This document shows positions 31,860-44,164 of a stretch of 64,000 bases of DNA, one piece after another. The notes under the pieces are model-generated. The model ran no database searches. It had not been told where the DNA came from and saw only the letters and a program-made list of their open reading frames with translations. The number at the start of each line of letters is the position of its first letter. Position 1 is the stretch's first letter. This stretch comes from Diabrotica undecimpunctata (taxonomy: Eukaryota; Arthropoda; Insecta; Coleoptera; Chrysomelidae). Location: NCBI RefSeq assembly GCF_040954645.1, contig NC_092810.1, forward strand, positions 13,874,377-13,938,376. The letters run 5' to 3'. A program made the position numbers and the translations under genes.

Positions 31860-32650
31860 AATAAAAATGCAAAACAATAATAAAATTTATGTGTGTGTGT
31901 GTGTGTTTGGTGAGTTGGCTTGGAAACTAGTCCTTTAGCCACAGAATTGTAATGTAAGATATTAGATTTTAAATAGTGTAACCAACTTTAAATAAAAAGT
32001 TACATATTAGTTCGTATACTTCTCTACTATCTAAGGAGAGTAAATGGGTGATGTTTATGGGAGTCTGAATTTTAAGTTCTGATAGTTTTGAATACAGCTG
32101 ATCTGTTTCATACCTATGTTTATCGCACTTAAAAAGAATATGGTTGATGTCACATTGTGATATATTATCGCATGAGCACACCCCAGAAGGGATAATATTT
32201 AACTTAGCCAAGTGAGCTGGGAATGCACCGTGATTAGTTTTCAGTCGTGTAATTGTGGCTGTTAACTTCTTTGGCATTGCATATTTGAAAATATAGTCAA
32301 CATCTTGTGGCAAGGTAGGGTGGATAGTATAATATTGATTATTTGAATTCGTTGCTATGTTTTTCCATTTTTCTTTCCAATTTATAAAAATTTTGTTATA
32401 ATAATGTTGTTGTAAGTCCTCCAATGTAAATATGGGAATATAGAGTCCAACATGGGTCGCATCTTTAGCAAGCTGGTCAACCAGTTCATTTCCCTCGATA
32501 CCAATGTGACTTTTAACCCAAATAACTGTAATATCTTTACTATATGTTTTATTTTTAATAGCACAAAGAATATTATTTCTTTTATGTTGAGTCATATCTG
32601 AGTTTAATCCTTTAATGACCGATAATGAATCTGATAATATTATCTTATAA
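31860..32650 (-). pseudogene. LINE G-type RNase H and C-terminus with 3' UTR
   Basis: Minus strand from ~32650: KIILSDSLSVIKGLNSD, DITVIWVKSHIGIEGNELVD (RNase H motifs with D and H), then WKEKWKNIATN, TATITRLKTNHGAFPAHLAK and the zinc-like CSCDNISQCDINHILFKC, ending at a stop at 31969. This is the RNase H plus C-terminal domain found in I/R1-like LINEs. The 208-residue frame is unbroken, unusual among the fragments here. The 3' UTR (31968-31860) includes a (CA)n run at 31889-31908. Endonuclease and RT are absent (5' truncation). Confidence 0.8.
31889..31908. repeat. (TG)n microsatellite
   Basis: Short TG run within the 3' UTR of the LINE G copy. Confidence 0.9.
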
Positions 32651-33348
32651 TAAAATTTAAATTAAAATTATTAAATAACATTTACTTTTAAATTAAATTT
32701 TAAGAAAGCTTTGATAGTGCACACAAAAATGTTCAGGTTTTGGTTGTTCTTTTTCTACACCAAATACCTCGCATGGAGTGAAAACTCAATTTGAACTCGG
32801 TGAGTTGATAACTTTTATAATAAGCCAACATTTGTGTATAATGTGAGTGCCATAATTTTTTTAATAACAAAATTTTTATTCAAATATACAGAAGTTTTTA
32901 AATTAAATTATTTAATAATATGTTATATATTGTTTTTTCCAACTTTTTTTAGAAAGTCCAATTTTTAAAATCAATTTGAGAGCTGAATTAAAATATTTCC
33001 AATCTCATCATTGTGGTTGATTTAAAATGTATAATTGATAAGTAAAATTCCATAAGTAAATAGCTTAATAACTACAAAGTCGATAAAAAGGTTCTGGCAA
33101 AAAAGTTGAATAAAAATGTATATTCTTCTTTTTATTCAGGTGCCTTGTCCGCTGGGAACGTTTCAGTTGGCAATTAATATAGCAATTCTTTGCAATTTCA
33201 TTCCGATTTAGATATAAAGTTTCCTTCTTTAACGACACTTCTTGCATTCTTGTATATATTTGCGATAGCATCCACATTCTCTCTACTGTATAGAATTTCC
33301 AATCTCCGAAAATTTTAAATAACGCTGGCCCCATAACGGTTTCTTAAT
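32651..33348. other. AT-rich spacer with possible LINE 3' relic
   Basis: 33130-33335 contains GCCTTGTCCGCTGGGAACG, which resembles the antisense 3' region of an insect LINE, but no translated motif supports it. The remainder is AT-rich. Confidence 0.3.
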
Positions 33349-33475
33349 ATTGTTCTGAAGCTATTTTCTTGTGGCATTTTAAAGTAATTACTATATAAAT
33401 GGGAATAAGCCACAATTAAAGGTTAAAGTACGTTTATTGACGTTTCAATTTCCACTTCGGAAAACTTTGGATTTA
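33349..33475 (-). repeat. Dispersed repeat, copy 1 (shared with 57729-57838)
   Basis: TTGTTCTGAAGCTATTTTCT, GTGGCAT and AAGCCACAATT blocks occur in the same order here and at 57729-57838. This copy extends further, through ACGTTTATTGACGTTTCAAT. The repeat resembles the terminal part of an insect interspersed family, unnamed here. On the minus strand it contains GAAACGTCAATAAACG, yet lacks a valid hammerhead core. Confidence 0.7.
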
Positions 33476-33682
33476 TGAAAATAAAAATTTATTTTCAAAA
33501 TGCTTTTCGCAAACTCTGTATTGTGATGATGTTTTGTTTATGAATGATGTTTTGATGAGCAATGAGTGTTTTTTAATAATATAGGGTTTTTATCGCGGTT
33601 CTCAAAGAATTAGTTTGTAAGCACTTTTTAAAATTTTCTTTATTATATCTATTATGAAACACACATATATATCTAACATAAC

Positions 33683-33816
33683 CAATGTAAAATTTAAAAT
33701 AAACTATCTTTAAATTAAAATTCTTATGAAACTAATTAAATTATATAGACAATGTAAATTTTAAACAAACTATCTTTAAAATTGAAATTCTTATGACACT
33801 AATTAAACTATATTAA
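33683..33816 (+). repeat. Two-copy 67-bp tandem duplication
   Basis: CAATGTAAA...AAACTATCTTTAAA...TCTTATGA...ACTAATTAAA repeats with a 67-bp period (starts at 33683 and 33750). No coding content. Confidence 0.75.
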
Positions 33817-34199
33817 CAAAATTTTGTACCTTTCTGTCATTGAATGCCTAAATGAAACTGTTCTTCAAAATAAAGATTTTAATCACCACTCAATGTCTTC
33901 GTTGTTAGCCTCGGTTATCTTTCTTTTGTAAACTTGCCTTGCCAAATACTCCACAATGTTTTAATTATCAGCTTCCACCATTTTAGAATATTTTTCTTCT
34001 TAATAGTATTTAAAAATCAGTAAAATATTGTTCTTTCCTCTTTTCTATTTATTCTTCTTTCTAATAATCTTTTTTTCTCTTCCAATCACCAAATATTAAC
34101 TACAATCCAACATACATTAACTCCAATAAATATATCTCCAATTTTGTTGGATTCCAATTCTCTTTGTTCTGTTTCTTAATCTTCATTGAACTTACTATA

Positions 34200-34370
34200 T
34201 TAAACATCTGGACCTTCTGACTGACTATCTTGAAAATCTGACTAACTGACTGAATTTCTGTCCTTACTATCTTTAAATTACTGAACAACTGACCTCACTA
34301 TATTGAAAATATGACCGACTGACTTTATACTGACTTCATACTGACTGCTTACTGACTGCCTGACCTCTTT
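34200..34370. repeat. Degenerate CTGA-type short repeat
   Basis: Words such as CTGACT, ACTGACTG and CTGACTTTATACTGACTTC recur irregularly across ~170 bp, giving a decayed low-complexity array. Confidence 0.7.
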
Positions 34371-36273
34371 AATCCAAATCACATCATATTTATATTATTT
34401 TTTCTATTCACGAATGTTCCCGAAAAAATATATGTTCGATTATTTCCATTTCACAGACATAACCATATTCGCGAAGGTTCTACCGTAAATAAAGGTTAAA
34501 TTCTGTCTACTGACGTCTTGTTTTTATATTTCTAGATAGTTCCTTCCCATTCTATATAGAAGATTACTATTCTAACTAAAATTCTATCTAGAATTTTATG
34601 GAAATTTAGGCTTTTCAGATCAAAATACAAATTTATATATAAATTTTACATTTTAAATTATTAAATGACACTATTTTAAATTCATAGTCAAATATATATA
34701 CTTTAGTGTATACTTGGTTGCATACAAAGATGGTGCACACAAATATATTTACAATATCATAATTATGAAAATAAACATATACGTTGCAACTTAAACACTT
34801 TTTAAACTTATTATAATGTTAATTCCTTAAGAATGCCCTCATATAAATATATTTTATAACTAATATTATCTAGTATATAACTTATAAATTATTTTTTAAA
34901 CACTATCTTTGTTTCTCCTATATTTAATATCATCTCAATATATATTGTTATGATTGTTTATTTTGACTTTAATCTTAGTTTATTTAGCCAATAAAAAAGA
35001 ATTATAACTTATTTGTTATCAAAAGTAAAATAATCCTTATATTACCTGTGTTCGATGGATTCAAAAGATTTTCTAGTTGTCTTTTATCGGGAGAGAAGAA
35101 AGGATAAGAATACAAATATATTATATTACAAAGATTTACGTTTCTTTATTTTATATGAACGAATAAAACAATTATTAAGTTCTGTCGTTATCTTATCAAT
35201 CAGCATACAAGAAAATAAATCAAATTTTTATAATAATAAGATTATTAAGCTACATACATTTGTATTACCTGAAAAACCAATTTTACTTAAAATTTTCTTT
35301 ACTTGAAACAAGAAACAACAAAACTTTAAACTTTTGATTAGCCTAACAAAACCTCAGTTCTTAAATTTGAATGCTAATGACCATGATGTCGAAACGATCC
35401 TTCACAGATATAAAATTCAATTGTACAAACACTTACAGCTTATTTTCTTCTCGAGTTGTATGTTGGAAAATACCCAGAAAAGTCCAGTCTCCTCAACGAT
35501 GTGATCTCTCCTCCTTTGCACCTCGGCTCTTTCTTAACGTCTCTGCAAACCTCCTGCAGACTACACAAAAAACACCTGTTTCATTTCTTCAAACTCAGCT
35601 ACTTATTTATAACACCAGGACCTCCTTTTGTCAACTTGATGCCGTAAGAATACTTTCACATATACTTTATAAAATGCTCACGGTAGATACAAGGACCTCT
35701 TTTAATCTACTTGTTATCTCCTTCTTCAAACTATTCACTTCTTTTCGTTACGCCGGTATCCAAACTCACGAACCACACCCTATCTTGAGACAAACGACTG
35801 TTTCCTTTCGATGACCAAAATATGACTAACTTCTCCTGTCTCATGATCGACTCACAAATTCCCATTTAAAAACGACCATCCAATCAAAAGCTCAAATTGT
35901 GTTTACCATGATTTTGGAAAAGCCTAATTTCGGTTTCAGAGAAAAACTAAATAGCTTACTTTAAAATTGGTTTTTTCAATACATCATTTATACATATTTC
36001 AAAAGATTAGAATATGGTCATTTAATACTCGACTATACAAACAATGAAAAGATTAACTTACAGGTAAAATGTCTTCTAATTCTAAACAAAGGTTTTTTTT
36101 GATAATTTTGTTTGAAACGGAAAAAGGTCGTTTGCCAAACAAATTTCTATTCTTATCTACACTAAATCTTATCTTAAATTAATATATACATTTTTGTTTA
36201 TGATGATATCTTAAAATTTTATTCCGATGGATATTTTTATTTATTTTTCTTTGGTTGGGAAAGAAAAAGTATG

Positions 36274-36276
<3 letters not shown>

Positions 36277-36340
<64 letters not shown>
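36277..36340. repeat. (TA)n microsatellite
   Basis: Continuous AT dinucleotide run of about 64 bp. Confidence 0.98.
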
Positions 36341-36342
<2 letters not shown>

Positions 36343-36889
36343 TATACGTCTTACTATTGCTGCATTGTACCGGTTAGCAAAAATTAAACGTTTGTACTAC
36401 ATAGTTTCCGTAAAAGCAAATAAAGTAAAATGTATATTTTGAGCACATTGTTCAGCTAATTTATATAAAAGCCTTTTGCATACGGAGCTCTAACAGAGCA
36501 TTTTAATAAAACAGTAGATATTGTTCCATTTTACATAAAATATTACCTAGCAACGTATTGAAATGCTTCGGCGTTTATATATCTTTCAGTGAACACCTGT
36601 AGCCGAACCGGTGAAACAGTTCTGAATATTTGAACAGTAGTTTTGGAATCAATCCAACTTATAAACACTAGGACATGCGAAACGTTTTAAACTCCATAGG
36701 ATGGAGAGTTATTGAGCTGCACACTTCGTGAATATAAATAAAAGTAATTTACAATTGGTTAAAATAAAAGTTCTTTTCGTGAAAACTTATTTAGTCTCTT
36801 TGTAAAGGGTGTCTATGGGTTGAAATAAAATAGTACGAATAAACAAAAAGATGAAAGGATGATGTTAAAGCCGATTTATTTAGAATTGG

Positions 36890-37000
36890 GGTACAACAAT
36901 AGGAGACAGAAGCGCAAGAGCGTAGAGGATAGAGAGCGATAGAAGATGCGGCGAAGACTCACCGTGAGTTTTAAAGCCAATTAAGAAGAAGAAGAAGATA
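36890..37000 (+). pseudogene. LINE 3' end with (AAG)n tail
   Basis: A reading with AQERRG, RAIEDAAKTHRE and a stop-containing SQ ending corresponds to the last residues of a LINE protein (-A-DR--WR---EAA-THHGL-SQ), followed by AAGAAGAAGAAGAAG at ~36985. Only the last ~35 codons remain; the family resembles LINE C. Confidence 0.45.
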
Positions 37001-37160
37001 GATAGCAAAACTATCATAAGCTATTGCCGATGTGCATCGATTTGCAATGGAGTATAAACATCTGGGCATCACATTATCCAGCTACGAAAAGCTCGAAACT
37101 GAAGTGAAGGATCAAGTGAATAGAGCAAACAAAGCCGCAGGCTGCCTAAATGAAACTGTA
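37001..37160 (+). pseudogene. LINE B fragment (RT thumb region)
   Basis: MEYKHLGITLSSYEKLETEV then KDQVNRANKAAGCLNET corresponds to the start of the 12075-12518 segment of LINE B (VQKQVNMANRAAGCLNNT). The copy is truncated at both sides. Confidence 0.75.
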
Positions 37161-37411
37161 GCGTTATAACTGCTACATTGCCTGCTTTCTTTCTTATGTT
37201 AATATATTTCGTTAATTCTATTCTCCAATTTCCATATCTTCTGTCATAATTCATATTCTTCTATATCCTCCATTGTATCTCTTATTTTTCTATATATTTT
37301 CTCAGATATAGATTTGTATCAGAATTATGTCGTTACTTAATTGATTCATTATTCTCTTTTCATTTTTACTGGTATTTGGTATAAAAACCAGTTGTTGTCC
37401 AAATCTATCTT

Positions 37412-37501
<90 letters not shown>

Positions 37502-39054
37502 CAGTATCTACCTTTCCTATTTTCTTAATAATCATCATTTTTATCTTTTACTCAAGTTTCTAAAGAATGAATTTTATTTTCATCTCTATTTCTGTTACTT
37601 TGGAACGAGAGGTGCCATCTTTATTCTCTGTTTAGTTTAATGCTAGTGACAAAGACTCCTTTTTGTTGACATTTCCCCCTTCCCGTTCGATACAAAAGTC
37701 GATATAATTGCTTTTATTTCTAAAAATGTCGATTTTCTTCATGACTTCTGTAAAAGTATAATAACCAATTGTTGTGTCGTCTCCTGAATTAGGAGGTAAG
37801 AGTAAAATATATTTTATCGGTTTCGTGATTCTACCTGTTGTATAAAAATCTTTTATAATTTTAACTTTGAAAATTCTCATTATTTATGATTATCGTATGT
37901 AAGTAGGTACATATTTTTGTGGATATTTCTTATCTTTTTTATTTTATATAAAAAACTAGCGATAAGAAATATATAGTTTCTTTAAATATAGTATGTAAAA
38001 GTTTTACGAATATTTTTACAGTTTTAAATATTAAATTTAAATCCTTAATAATATCTTTTGATTTTAATAATAATTAACTTTTGACAAACTACCATTTCTG
38101 TATAGAAATGTTTCTAAATTCTAAATTATCTAGCTTTGCAATAAATATATCTTGTCAGTTTTACCGAATCCGCTTTTTAATTAATATTAGAATATTTCAG
38201 TTGTAAAAAGTAATTACCATTTGCTTTAAAATATTATATATCCTTACTTTTACTTATTTGCTTTTGATAAATACAAAAATAAGAATTGTTTCTCGACTTG
38301 CTTGGGTGAATAATGATAAAATTTTGTTAAATTTGATTGGTCACCTATTCATCCCCCAAGCAAGGTCTCTCATTTTGGTTTTACCATTTTCTGAAGCAAG
38401 GTGTGTTTTTCTTCATTTTAGTCAACCTCCGGGATACATTTCTCAGGTGCGGGTCAAATTATATTAACATCCAGAAGACCAACCGGCCTGAGAATGGCAC
38501 TATCATTCCGATAGGAGAGTTGACTCCAGGGCAAGAAAATTCACAACTAACAACATGGCTTGCTAACAACCATAGCAGAAAAGACCAGGATAAAACCTAG
38601 GATTTGGTGACAAGCATTTTTCCTTACTATAATGTAACACTGTAGCAAGAAGTCGAATAATTTTTATTTAAATTCAATATAATATTTAAACATGTATTTT
38701 TCTGCCCTTTTTGTTTAATATTTTAATAAACATGTGTTAATTTAACTGTGTATTGTTTCTTCTTTTTACTTGTTTGCGTGTGTTGCTCCAGAGTAGGCCA
38801 TATTCACGTCCTGAGTGAGCTAGCCAGGGAGTGTTTCGTATAACGTCTAATGTAGCAATTTTGCAATTGATACATTAGGGGTTATGACTTTAAAAATTGG
38901 TCCCAACGGGAAACGATTTGTCGCTCCAACGTTGTTAGTGATGTTAGTCAGGTTGTAGCAGCAAACTAAGGTTGGCGGTTACAAGTTGACAACAGCAGCT
39001 CAACGTTGGGATGTTACAAATTGAGCCTCGAAGGGTTACAAATTGGCACCCAAT
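37161..39054. other. Unassigned region with a long (TA)n run
   Basis: 37161-37380 is pyrimidine-rich; 37415-37499 is a TA run. 38330-38640 includes a moderately GC-rich segment (CAACCTCCGGGATACATTTC; GAGAGTTGACTCCAGGG) without coding pattern. 38960-39055 repeats the word GTTACAAATTG a few times. No gene seen. Confidence 0.35.
37415..37499. repeat. (TA)n microsatellite
   Basis: About 85 bp of TA dinucleotides; it creates artefactual IYIYIY reading frames on both strands. Confidence 0.98.
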
Positions 39055-39760
39055 GAATGTTCGTTGGAACGTCACAAAACAATATGGAGAAATAAAAATA
39101 TCAGAAATGAAACGAAAGACAGAATTTACAAAACAGTCATCAGACCAATAGTGACATACGCGGCAGAAACAAGACCTGACACAGAGATGACTAAAAAGGA
39201 TGTTAGAAAAAGCAGAGATGAAACACTAGAAAAACTGATAGTAAAACACCGTTGAAGAGAGTTAGAAGTACAAATGTACGACATATATGCAAGGTGGAGA
39301 ATATCAAAAACTAGGTAAGAAATAGTACTCTGCTATTTCTTACTGAAATTTCTTAATGAAATTTCTTCTCTGAAAGGAACAACCATGCCAAATGAGAACA
39401 AATAGAGTAGTAGAGATGGCAAAAGGTAGTCCCGCAATACGAAGACGATCACTAAGAAGACTATATACGTAAACGATGAAAGGACAACTTACTGGATTCA
39501 CATTAAAAAAACAAACATACATAAAAAGAAGAGGAAAAAGAAATATAATGTTTTAATTCTCTGATAAAGAGAACCAGGGTGCAGAAATCACAAGAAAATC
39601 AAGACTAGTGTAAACAGGATTTGGAAAACTCCGTTAGATACACTTAGAAAAAATGATGGTAAGACACTATATGATGAGCTGGAAGTACAGATATACGACG
39701 TACATAGATGCAAGGTGGAGAACATCAAGAACTGGGTAAGTAATAGAAGACTATAATAGA
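39055..39760 (+). pseudogene. LINE B C-terminal fragments (two partial, overlapping copies)
   Basis: TIWRNKNIRNETKDRIYKT, VIRPIVTYAAETRPDTEMTK and MYDIYARWRISKT belong to the LINE B C-terminal region also seen at 12075-12518, followed by decayed pieces around 39380-39540. A second partial copy begins near 39590: NRIWKTPLDTLRK and VQIYDVHRCKVENIKN-type words repeat the same block. Both are frameshifted and lack RT motifs. Confidence 0.65.
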
Positions 39761-41029
39761 ATGTATTGTGTGTTTGATGTGTATTCAATTATGTATGTCT
39801 CTCTTTAGTATTTTATTCTACTTTTAAAATTTTTGTTTGTCCAAAATTGAAAGTGTCTTGCATGTTTTGTTTTTGATATTTGGTTAGGTCTGTTGTATTA
39901 TTTTTATCATTAGTTAAGAGTTAAGTTATTTCAGCTATGTATTTAAAAACTAAAAACTAGTTTTTAAGGTAATAAAGTTCTAAATAATAGTATTTGTGTT
40001 ATATTGCTAGAAACGGAGAAGAAAATGGAAAGCAATTAAACAGTTTATGCTAATCCAATTAAACTTTCATACTTCTGTAAATAAACAGTTTTACTAGGGC
40101 GTATATTCCTACTGAAAATTATCCCAATACAACTCCTATATATTTTAGCTTTTTATTAAACTGAACAGCATTGGCTTACTTCTCGTTTCCCTGTCAGCAA
40201 GAAATATGGGTTTGTCAGCGAATTTCAGTCCATTTGTGTATTACATTTTATGTTTCCCAATTGCGAGCCGAGCAAATTGCAGTGCTAGACATAGTAAATA
40301 ATGCTGAGATACTAATGTTCTCTAACAGGAAGGGAAACGCAGGTATCGCTATAATTTAGCTCACTAGGCTATTCAACAGTAGGTACACATACGTGGTCTA
40401 ACATTATTATAGTTATGTAACATTGATCTGTACAAATAAAGTATAGAATCTTTTAGCCACTTAATAAATGTGTAAGAAAGTTTATAGGAACTTTATTGTG
40501 TTTATTATTGCGTATCAAAATTCATACGAATAACTTCATGATTTACATCATTTTTGAAAAATGTTTTATTATCACCATCACTCATTTGTTATTGTTTTAT
40601 CATATTTTATTTTTACAAAATATACACTGCCGAACATAAAATTTCAGCCACCTCGTTATTTGAAGTTATTTTAGAAATTTTAATTTCTTTTCCTGGAAAA
40701 ATAGTCTACTAACTAGTTCCCAGAAAAGAAGTTATTCAAAGATAATTAAAAGCAATTAAAATAACCAATTTTAGTTTTATGTGCTAAATAAATATTTATC
40801 GTTTAAACGAAGAAAAAAATAAAGACTTTTATAGTAACTATTCCTTCAATTTCCCTTTTTACAATTGTTCCAATATTATTAGCGAAAATACTTTATATCC
40901 TCAGTTAAAGTGATATACCTCTATATTTTGAGAAGTACATTATATTATCTTTAAAGATCAAGAGATCTCTTCAAGAGAAGAAAATATCTTCAAAAGAATA
41001 TCATAGTTAGTTAGATCTAAACTCGACTC
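39761..41029. other. Unassigned AT-rich stretch
   Basis: No protein pattern. ACACTGCCGAACATAAAATT at ~40626 resembles the end of a Tc1-type element, but no matching inverted partner was found in the window. Confidence 0.3.
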
Positions 41030-42335
41030 TGGTGCGATAGTTTTTTCATCAAGCAAAGTATCAGTATTGGAAACCTTAAAAACTGTTCAAAACACAGCTC
41101 TACGAATAGCTATAGGTGCGTTTCAAACGACACCAGTTAAAAGTTTACAATGCTTAACAAGAGAACCACCCCTAAGTTTACGATGCAAGTACCATTCTCT
41201 CTCATATACTTCCAAAATAGCTAAAAATAAAGAACACCCTACTTATACCAATAGGATCACAGTTCGATTTCAAGACACTTTCTCTACAACAAGACTAGAT
41301 CCACCATTTTACGAAATAGAGGAAACCTTCATGACCTACATCTTGAATTTCCTGAAATTCTTTCAACAAATTTCCTAACTTCTCCACCTTGGTTACTACC
41401 AATTCCCAAGATTAATACTAACCTTAATATATATAAAAAAGTGAGACTATAACAGATCTGATTAAACAATCATTCTTAATAGAAATGGAAACTTATAAAA
41501 ATCACTATAATTTATACACTGACGTATCCAAATCTTCAAACGGTGTTGGTGCAGTGCATCCTCCCACCCAACACATCCTTAAAATTTAAATTCAATCCCA
41601 TTACTTCGTCATACACTGCAGGGTTGTTTGCAATATTACAAGCACTTATCCACATAAAAGAGTCAAAACAGTCCCCGTCTCTCATAATAACTGATTCACT
41701 AAGTTCACTTCACACTATTAAACGTTTATATACCAATACTCCAATTGCCTCACATATCCAATCATAAATAGAGATTCTAAATAATAATAAGACTACTGTA
41801 GACTTCATGGTTGTTCCATCACATTCCGGTATGCAAGGAAATGAAGAAGCAGATGAAATAGCCCGCTTAGCATCCTTCAGCTTGGACTCCATTTTTATTA
41901 ATGCGGTTTCTTCAGATGACTTCAGGTCAGAAATAAAATATAAAGTGTTAAGTGCGTTGCAAAATAAGTGAAGTACATCACAAAATAAACTCAAGGAAAT
42001 CAAACAATTAGTGAAACCTTGGCTTCAATCCACAGCGAATAGACACGACCAAGTGAGAATAACACGTTTGCGACTAAGGATACAGTAACTTCACATTTAA
42101 ACACCTCTTTACGCGAACTGTGCCACCAATGTGTGAAAATTGTCAAGTGACACTCTCCGTAAAGCATATACTAACTCAGTGCAAAACATAATGAAGCAGC
42201 AAAAAACACAATAAGTTATCTTAAAGACTTAGGACTGTATCAATTGTTGTAATTTTTTCTAACTTTACCTGTATTATATTTTTTAGGGTGCTAATAACCC
42301 TTGTGGTTACAGCGTAAATAAATAAAAAGAAAACG
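41030..42335 (+). pseudogene. LINE G post-RT region, RNase H and 3' end
   Basis: LKTVQNTALRIAIGAFQTTP, SLQCLTREPPLSLRCKYH and RFQDTFSTTRLDPPFYE are the region just after the RT in I/R1-like LINEs. An RNase H domain follows in broken frames: NLYTDVSKSSNGVGAV (first Asp), TAGLFAILQALIHIKES (Glu expected for catalysis, here Gly/Leu), PSLIITDSLSSLHTIKR and VVPSHSGMQGNEEADEIARL. LQSTANRHDQVRITRLRLR leads to a degraded Cys region. The 3' end GGTGCTAATAACCCTTGTGG with A-rich tail at ~42330 matches the LINE G terminus at 9445. Multiple frameshifts and stops. Confidence 0.8.
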
Positions 42336-43289
42336 TTGTTTCAGCATCGCATTTATTTATTAAAATGAGCCTACATATTTTTTATCCGCATAATATTTGA
42401 AATAATAAATATATACGTTTCATAAAGAAAACTTTTGAAATAATTTTTTTTGGTATACAGCGAACTAGAGGAATTTAGTTTCCTTGTGGGTAATAAATAT
42501 ATGTTTTTAGAGAATTGGAACTTTTAATGCTTACCATGTGGGATTTCTCCTTTAGGCTGTGAGATTAACCAAAAAGGGTTTTGTAACTTCTTGTTTATCG
42601 AAATTACAATTTTGAATTAAGCTGAAGTCTAAATCGCAAAGCGGAGTCCAAAGCCACTCGCAAATTATAGTGTTTTGTATCAATTAATTTCTGCTTGAGT
42701 TTCCCGGCTAAGGATCTATAAATCAATTTGTCTAAGACGTTTTGTAAGCTATAGAGCTTACGTATTCCCCGGGCGTCAGCATTTATATAGTTTAGTGTTT
42801 GTGAAATCATTCATCCTAATTTTATTGCCGTTTCTAATCAATTTAAGAAGAGAGAATATTTCAAACTAAAAAAATTCAAAGGTAAAATGAATGCGAGTCC
42901 TAACAATTTCTGACTGTCTGAAGTTTATTAAAATTGGAAATTTACGCAAAAAAAATTGTAAGTTTAGGGACTAAAGTGTTAACAACAACAAAACAAAAGC
43001 AGGTTGACAAATGACAGTTTGGGGATAGTAAAAGAGGAGCATTACACGAGAGAAGAATGAGTTTTCATTGTTAAACCATATTTTAAAAATATTGAAAGTT
43101 TTGTGGCCACAGTTCGAAAATTGCCGAAGAGGCAATAAGAGGCAAATATTCACTTTTTTCAGAAGGAATTTGATGTTATGGAAAAATTTACGAAATAATT
43201 AAATACGACAGCATTTTTTCAAAAACAAATGAAGGCGGTTTAAAAAGTTTGGCAAGCAGCAAATGGCTGCTAAGAAATTCATCAAACGA
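42336..43289. other. Unassigned AT-rich stretch
   Basis: No homology recognised; an open frame on the minus strand at 42810-42604 looks incidental. It may include the lost N-terminal part of the Crypton relic toward 43289. Confidence 0.3.
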
Positions 43290-43670
43290 AAATTTTATAT
43301 CCAGCTAGATTATTTTTAAACTTTAAAAAAAGGAGACCAAAGATTTTATTAGACAGCCTTTTTCTTACTGTTTACCTCAACTGGTAGGATGGATTTTGGT
43401 TAAAAAACTGTCCACTTGGAATTAACACCGTATCTAAGTGGGCAAAAATGTCAGCTGAAAAAATTTAAATAGACACAAAAAAAACAAACCATTTTGATCG
43501 ATCTTCAGCTGTGTCAACCTTGTTCAAGCAAACTGACTTAAGTGACAGTGACTGAACTGGAGTTAATTACATTAACGGGTCACTTAAATGCAAGCTCTCT
43601 AAAACCATATCTGCAGCTGGATTCCAGTCACCACCAGAAGTTGATCGAAAATCTCGATGGCTTATAATAA
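43290..43670 (+). pseudogene. Crypton-type tyrosine recombinase, C-terminal relic
   Basis: CPLGINTVSKWAKMSAEKI, a stop, then KTNHFDRSSAVSTLFKQ, and after a frameshift ITLTGHLNASSLKPYLQL and DSSHHQK. This is the C-terminal half of the tyrosine-recombinase domain of Crypton elements and their host derivatives (DUF3504-like): H-x-x-R in NHFDR, the TGH motif, and Y in KPYL where the nucleophile lies. Upstream PQLVGWILVK fits the strand before PLG-NT. Two frameshifts and a stop make it inactive. No element boundaries are visible; it is truncated upstream. Confidence 0.75.
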
Positions 43671-43807
43671 TTGTACATTTAATATTGTTAAGAAATAAAT
43701 AAAGATTATGTTTCGTTGATATGGTGCATTATTGTCTTGTGAAATAGTCTTGTCGAATATCATTCGTGAGAAAATTATTTACCCCGCAAAAAGTTTGTTT
43801 TGGTTTT

Positions 43808-44164
43808 TTTTCCAGTTTGTTGCCTTTTGCCTATTTCGAAGTGATATTTACGCAAGCACTTAAAAACTGTACAGAAGGGATCAAGATAAATGGTGAAAAT
43901 ATAAATAATATCCGTTATATTGACGATACAGTCATTATCGCTGAAAGTAAGACAGACCTGCAGACGTTACTAAACACAATTTGTGATACTGGGGAACAGT
44001 TTGGTTTAACAATAAACATAAAGAAAACAAAAACCATGGTTATCAGTAAGAGGGGCAAAGTCATTACAAGGATCCAGATAAAAAATGAAGATATTGAGCA
44101 AGTGGACAAAATGAAATACTCAGAAGTCTGGATTACGGAAGATCTGAATCAGAAATCAGAAATT
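43808..44164 (+). pseudogene. LINE A (RTE-like) RT, segment 1 of 3
   Basis: FEVIFTQALKNCTEGIKING, NINNIRYIDDTVIIAESK (the YADD box reads YIDD) and FGLTINIKKTKTMVISK are RT motifs C to E, with VWITEDLNQKSEI leading to the insertion point at 44164. The same LINE resumes at 44441 and again at 47318. The upstream RT half is missing. Confidence 0.85.

Larger units (their letters stand above)
33817..36889. other. Unassigned 3-kb AT-rich region
   Basis: It holds a degenerate CTGA/ACTG repeat (34200-34370) and a (TA)n run (36277-36340), listed separately. An open frame of 147 codons at 35371-35814 lies in pyrimidine-rich DNA like that at 27160-28320 and has no recognised domain. 34400-35050 is AT-rich without pattern. 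No gene found. Confidence 0.35.

Noticed and set aside
33410..33475. Possible hammerhead on the minus strand (CCGAAGTGGAAATTGAAACG)
   Set aside because: The core differs from CTGANGA at two or more positions and no stem II forms between it and GAAA.
35371..35814. 147-codon open frame
   Set aside because: No recognisable domain, skewed pyrimidine-rich composition and no supporting context; likely chance.
36590..36700. GCGAAACG and GTGAAAC words resembling ribozyme right halves
   Set aside because: No CTGANGA core at a suitable distance.
37302..37640. Open frames on both strands rich in IYIYIY
   Set aside because: They are translations of the (TA)n microsatellite at 37415-37499, not genes; the same applies to 62072-62464.
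40620..40660. Tc1-like terminal sequence (ACACTGCCGAACATAAAATT)
   Set aside because: No matching inverted end or transposase was found nearby.
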